Assembly: GCA_035236585.1 (NCBI GenBank)
Contig: CP141139.1
Span: forward strand, 23,762,990 to 23,826,989
Direction of reading: 5' to 3'
Length of the DNA: 64,000 bases
Source of the DNA: Warburgia ugandensis
Lineage: Eukaryota > Streptophyta > Magnoliopsida > Canellales > Canellaceae
Shown here: one piece after another, positions 59,826-64,000 of the stretch
How the letters are laid out: each line of letters begins with the position of its first letter
How positions within the stretch are numbered: position 1 is the stretch's first letter
Notes under the pieces: model-generated
What the model was told of the DNA's origin: nothing
The model's input: the letters and a program-made list of their open reading frames with translations, nothing else
Databases searched by the model: none
Made by a program: the position numbers and the translations under genes

Positions 59826-62800
59826 TGTAATAACCCCAATTTTTGTAAATTGATTGAAAAAATCAATAAAGTTTGAGTTTTTAGAAATTTTGAGCTAGAA
59901 TATTAGGTTATTGGAAATTCTCTTATTTTAGGGATTAAACCATGATTTAAAACTTTGAAATTATGAATGTGCTCGAAAAACTGATCGAAATGACACTAAG
60001 TACATTCAATTCCAAATTAAAATGAAAAATCCCTAATTTTCTCTATTTTTATGAATAAAAAGGGTAAAATGGTAACTTTACCCATAACAAGATCTAAGAC
60101 TTTAATATTTAGAATGTACTCAAAAACACAATTCCAACACCACTAAGTATGCTCGATTCTGAGTTTGGGGGAATAAAACGGATTTTTTTCCATAAAAGGC
60201 AAAATGGTCTTTTCACACCTCTATGGGCCCCACAAACGGATCCAACAGCCAAAAAACATGTAATGAGTAGTCAAAATACTACCATTTGATAGTGGAAAAG
60301 GATGTGGTAGTGGAGGATCCAATGTTAATTTAATATTCAAAAGAATTAAAACATAATTATTATAAGTAATTATGAAAAATGCAAAACACCTATAAATACC
60401 CCCCCAAAAATCCTCCAAAAATGTTCATAAAATTTACCATGAAATTATCTTGCTTCTACTGTAAAACCTGATCTAGATTTATTCCTAAATTTCCAAAACT
60501 CCCAAAAATATCTCTTCTTTCACTTTCTCTCTCCTCTCTCTAAATTAACCTAAATTCAATTAAGCACTCTATCAAATCAAATCTCACAAATCCCACCATT
60601 CAGATTCTCCTAGACTACCTTATCAACAAAAATCCAAAATAAATTTCAAGATCCAATGGTCCAATCAATGGAAAATCATAAAACAAGCAGTTATTGGATG
60701 ATCTTATCACCAAGCAGATATTTATTTTAAATTGGGTTGCAAATCCTATGTTTTTCTCCAATCATTTAGGTGGAAACTCTTTCCACACTTATTTCATGTT
60801 AGTTTATATAATTTTTATTTTTCTAAAATTATTTTTAGGTTAAAAATAATTAAAATCAAGTAAGGATAAGAACCCTTCATTTTTGGATGATGGAGGGCTC
60901 AAATGGAAAATCTGAGCCATCCAATCGATCTAGAAGGTCCAAATCCCTAGGGTAGAATTTTCATGAAATTTAATGAGTTTTTGACCCTTTAATTGAAGAG
61001 GACCCTTTAATTGAAGAGGAATTGATTGGACAATCCAAAATGGACTGTTCAATCTTCCTAATAAGATTGGGCTCCGGGGACACTGCATGGAAATGTGCCT
61101 TGCGAGAGCATCTCCACGTGCTATGCCGTCCTGACGGAACGATCGCGCGATAGCCCCAGTCCTGGGAAGCACATTATCTCATGTGTCGTGGTGACAGGAG
61201 CGAAGTGACCATTTTGCCTGATCGAACCGTCTCTGCCCGACTGATCTAAGTCATTCGTTCCGTTGGGCCTAGATCAAATATGGACTCTCAGAACGACTGT
61301 GAACTTCAATCTTTAATTGTGGAGTCATCTGAATTCCAAATTAAGATTGGAAAGAAGCTATAAAAAGCTTGTAATATCTATTTTCTACTGAAATCATAAA
61401 ATTGATAAAACTCTTTAAGAAACTTTCTATTTTGAGAAATTATGATTCTAATTTTCATGATCTTCAAGATCTGAGATGATCAGATCTTGGGGGTCTAATG
61501 CAATGATGATATAATGTTGAAATCAAGTAATATCCATGATTTATTTTGACAGATCTAACATAAAATTAGGAATCTACCCTTTATGGTAGAAAAACTGTAA
61601 AAATAGAAAGGGGCCCACTTGATCAATGAGATCAAGCATGATCAGACCCTTTGGATGGGTTATATGAATGGGATTATCATGAAATCTAGTTAAATCATGG
61701 ATTAAATGTGACAAAAATTTTTGGATATGTTCTTTGGATCTTAATGGAGTAAAAGCCCTAAATGTAATTAAAACCTTGATCTAAAGGAAAAGATCTAACA
61801 TCTAATGGTTGGATCATAAGTAAAAGTTTCTAATGATCTTAATCTAATTAATTTAATTGTCTTTTATTTGATAATAGAATTGTAAATGTGATATATGTTA
61901 GGAAGCATAATAGTGTAATTCTTAAATTTTAGCATGCTATGCTCTAAATGTTATTAGTTTGTTATTAGGTTGGTAGATTTAATTAACTTAGGTCCATTTT
62001 AGTTTAAATTTATGATTTTAGCATGATTCCATTAGATTAGTAGTAAAATTTCATGTATTTCAAAACTTAAGATCATGCTAGTTTAAGTATAGTTTATTCC
62101 ATTAGGTTAAGTTACAATCATAGGAAGCATGTTAGTATAAATAGTTGTTAAATTTATATTGGATTTATGCTTTAAAGTTTATGGTTTATTTATTGTCAAA
62201 TTTTATTAGTGGATTCAAATGTTAAGTAGTTGTTAAGATATAATGAGCATAAATCACCAAAAATCTAAACTAATGGAATATAGAGATTCATGGACAATTA
62301 AGATGAGTAAATAACTTTGACTTAAAATTAGTAAGGGCTATAGTTAGTAGGACAATATAAGGATTATCAAATCTTTGGCCAAAACTAGGAGAACAATAAA
62401 CCCCATGAATGACATTTTAAATGTTCATGGATTTAGTTAAAATCAATTAGAAAGAGTACCTAGGGTTAAAATGCTCATAGGAACCTTATAAAAGGTTGAG
62501 CTAAGGTCACTCAAGTGAATGCTTAACAAGGTGGCTAAGGGGGTTCTTTAATAGAGCTTCGCTCTTCCCCTACCTTTCGTTGATGTTTGTGAGGTCTAAA
62601 CGCCTACTTACATGAGGATTGAAGTAACAATTTTGTGTTCATTCATTCAACTAGTAAGCCTTAGTCAATTGGAAATAAGAGGAGACATCTAGACTTAGGA
62701 TGAAATAAGCTATTTTCAACCAGTGAAACATTAACTGGTTGAATAATAATAATAAGTGCATAAAAGGTTAGTAAATTATCTAATCCTTATAAAAATTATA

Positions 62801-62887
62801 AGTAAGATAAGGATGATCAAACAAGATCCATAGGATCTTGAATGATCAAGAACAATAAGAATCCTAATGTTGTATTTTATTATGTAC
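59826..62887 (+). repeat. Element I 3' LTR, forward arm of a fold-back
   Basis: Starts TGTAATAACCCC. It follows the F LTR (reverse complement of 12937 downward, and 33348-28330) with weaker similarity in the first kilobase and stronger similarity later. It contains CTATAAATACC near 60391, a pyrimidine tract at 60505-60545, a G+C-rich patch at 61070-61260 and the conserved gtgaggtctaaacgcc block near 62590. Forward orientation ends near 62887. Confidence 0.8.
60389..60401 (+). promoter_or_regulatory. TATA-like site in the element I LTR
   Basis: cCTATAAATACCCC, followed about 110 bp later by a TC-rich tract. It corresponds to the F site at 33176-33183. No transcript evidence. Confidence 0.6.
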
Positions 62888-63120
62888 CCATAAGATCTTA
62901 GCTGTGAATACACTAAATTTTTCTCCTTACAAATAGCGTCTCCAAATTTTCAATGCAAAAACTATAGGTACCAATTCTAGTTCTTGTTTGATCTAAGTTC
63001 AGTTATTTGATCATCCCTAAGGAGGATGATCCTGGTTCTTTTTCTTGAATCATATTTGATCAAGGCTTTGGATTATCCAATCTAATGATCTAGATTTATC
63101 TACAACATACATTCATGGAT
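62888..63120. other. Spacer of the LTR fold-back
   Basis: Sequence between the inner ends of the two inverted arms. Its right half (from about 63050) still resembles the F LTR near 28240-28290, so the inverted copy probably begins there. The left half (62888-63000) is unassigned. It includes a small palindrome, gatcatcc..ggatgatc, near 63011-63030. Confidence 0.55.
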
Positions 63121-64000
63121 ACATAATAAAAGACAACATTAGGATTCTTATTGTTCTTGATCATTCAAGATCTTATGGATCTTGTTTGATCATCCTTATC
63201 TTACTTACAATTTTTTTTAGAATTAGATAATTTACAAACCTTTTATGCTATTATTATTATTATTCAACCAGTTAATGTTTTACTAGTGAAAGATGGCTTA
63301 TTTCATCCTAAGTCTAGACAGCTCCTCTTATTTCTAAATGACTAAGGCTTACTAGTTCAATTACTGAACATAAAGTGGTTACTTCAATCCTCATGTAAGG
63401 AGGAGTTTAGACCTCACAAATGTCAATGAAAGGCAGGGGAAGAGCGACGCTCTATTAGAAAAGCCCCTTAACCACCATATTCAGCATTCACTAGAGTGAC
63501 CTTAGCTCAACCTTTTATGAGATTCCTATGAGCATTTTAACCCTAAGTACTCTTTCTAATTAATTTTAATTAAATCCATAAACATTTAAAATGTCATTCA
63601 TGGGGTTTATTTTTCTCTTAGTTTGGGCTAAAGATTTGATAATCCTTATATTGTCATACTAACTATAGCCCTTACTATCATTAAATTCATGTCATTTATT
63701 CCATGTAAATGTCCTTCAACTCTATTTTTCATTTATTTACATTTTCGTTGTAATTTACATAACACGAGCATTAAAACATAAATAAATAAATCTAACAATT
63801 ATATCCACAAAGCAATAAAAGACATTTATAATAACATTAATAATTCAAATGAAAATTTAACATGCCATAACTGTTCATCATAATCCAACAGTCATATTTA
63901 ATTTCTATTCATTTTTCATCCCATTTAGGGTTTAGATCTTGATCTTTCATTTTCCTTTAGATCTAATACATTTTCATAATGTGATTTTATCACTAGATCA
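63050..64000 (-). repeat. Inverted copy of the F/I family LTR (runs off the window)
   Basis: Minus-orientation LTR sequence collinear with F 28240-29210, including the atgtaaggagg...tttagacctcacaaatgtc block at 63392. It is the reverse complement of 62887 downward, with arms about 85-90% identical by eye. It may be a second element in opposite orientation or an inversion within one LTR. The right end is outside the window. Confidence 0.8.

Larger units (their letters stand above)
58225..62887 (+). mobile_element. Element I: 3' half of a chromovirus (Tekay/Del-like)
   Basis: Plus-strand order: RNase H end 58225-58340, integrase zinc region about 58440-58700, integrase core 58700-59194, integrase tail 59276-59560, chromodomain 59585-59776, polypurine tract 59811-59825, LTR from 59826. 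This order with a C-terminal chromodomain defines plant chromoviruses. It is the best preserved pol in the window but is broken and lacks its 5' half here. Its LTR is related to that of non-coding element F. Confidence 0.85.

Overview
This window is plant nuclear heterochromatin made almost entirely of LTR retrotransposons. I found no host protein gene, rRNA, tRNA or CRISPR array in 64 kb. The assignment to a flowering-plant-like genome rests on Ty3/gypsy chromovirus polyprotein relics (reverse transcriptase, RNase H, integrase, chromodomain), primer-binding sites matching plant initiator-Met tRNA (the TGGTATCAGAGC type), one Athila/Tat-type primer site, AT-rich sequence and deeply nested insertions. 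I cannot name a species. Open reading frames are short (165 aa at most), and most are chance frames. All elements are described as fossils.

Layout. (1) 1-346: the terminus of a minus-strand LTR, then about 255 bp of unassigned DNA. (2) 347-47210: element G, an old minus-strand chromovirus with LTRs of about 5 kb. It is the outer host of a nest. Its pol relic lies at 5.4-8.0 kb, its protease/gag relic at 34.1-35.6 kb and its leader at 41.9-42.2 kb. (3) Inside G pol sits L (7988-8330 plus 33349-34065), read as a solo LTR. L was split by F (8331-33348), a minus-strand element with LTRs of about 4.6 kb and no recognisable coding sequence. F carries the three-LTR composite D (13457-23963, target duplication CAATC) in its internal region and a solo LTR, S (29997-32676, target duplication GATTT), in its 5' LTR. 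(4) Inside G gag sits K (35556-41850), an Athila/Tat-like element. (5) 47211-47751: a gypsy RT/RNase H fragment, H. (6) 47752-55237: element E, plus strand, same family as D and S. (7) 55238-58220: J, minus strand, whose LTR is related to L and whose internal region is related to K. (8) 58225-62887: the 3' half of a plus-strand chromovirus, I, with RNase H, integrase, chromodomain, polypurine tract and an LTR related to that of F. (9) 62900-64000: an inverted copy of the same LTR, giving a large fold-back that runs off the window.

Relative ages by eye: G has the most diverged LTR pair, F is younger, and the D/E/S family is youngest with LTRs only a few percent apart, which agrees with the nesting order. 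The D/E and F families keep priming sites but show no pol, so they look non-autonomous and probably moved using enzymes from chromoviruses such as I. The most unusual structures are the inverted segment inside the middle LTR of D, the three-LTR composite itself, a GC-rich island with a period of about 182 bp in some LTRs, and the LTR fold-back at 62-64 kb. I found no evidence for a new cellular system; the interest is in retrotransposon structural biology.
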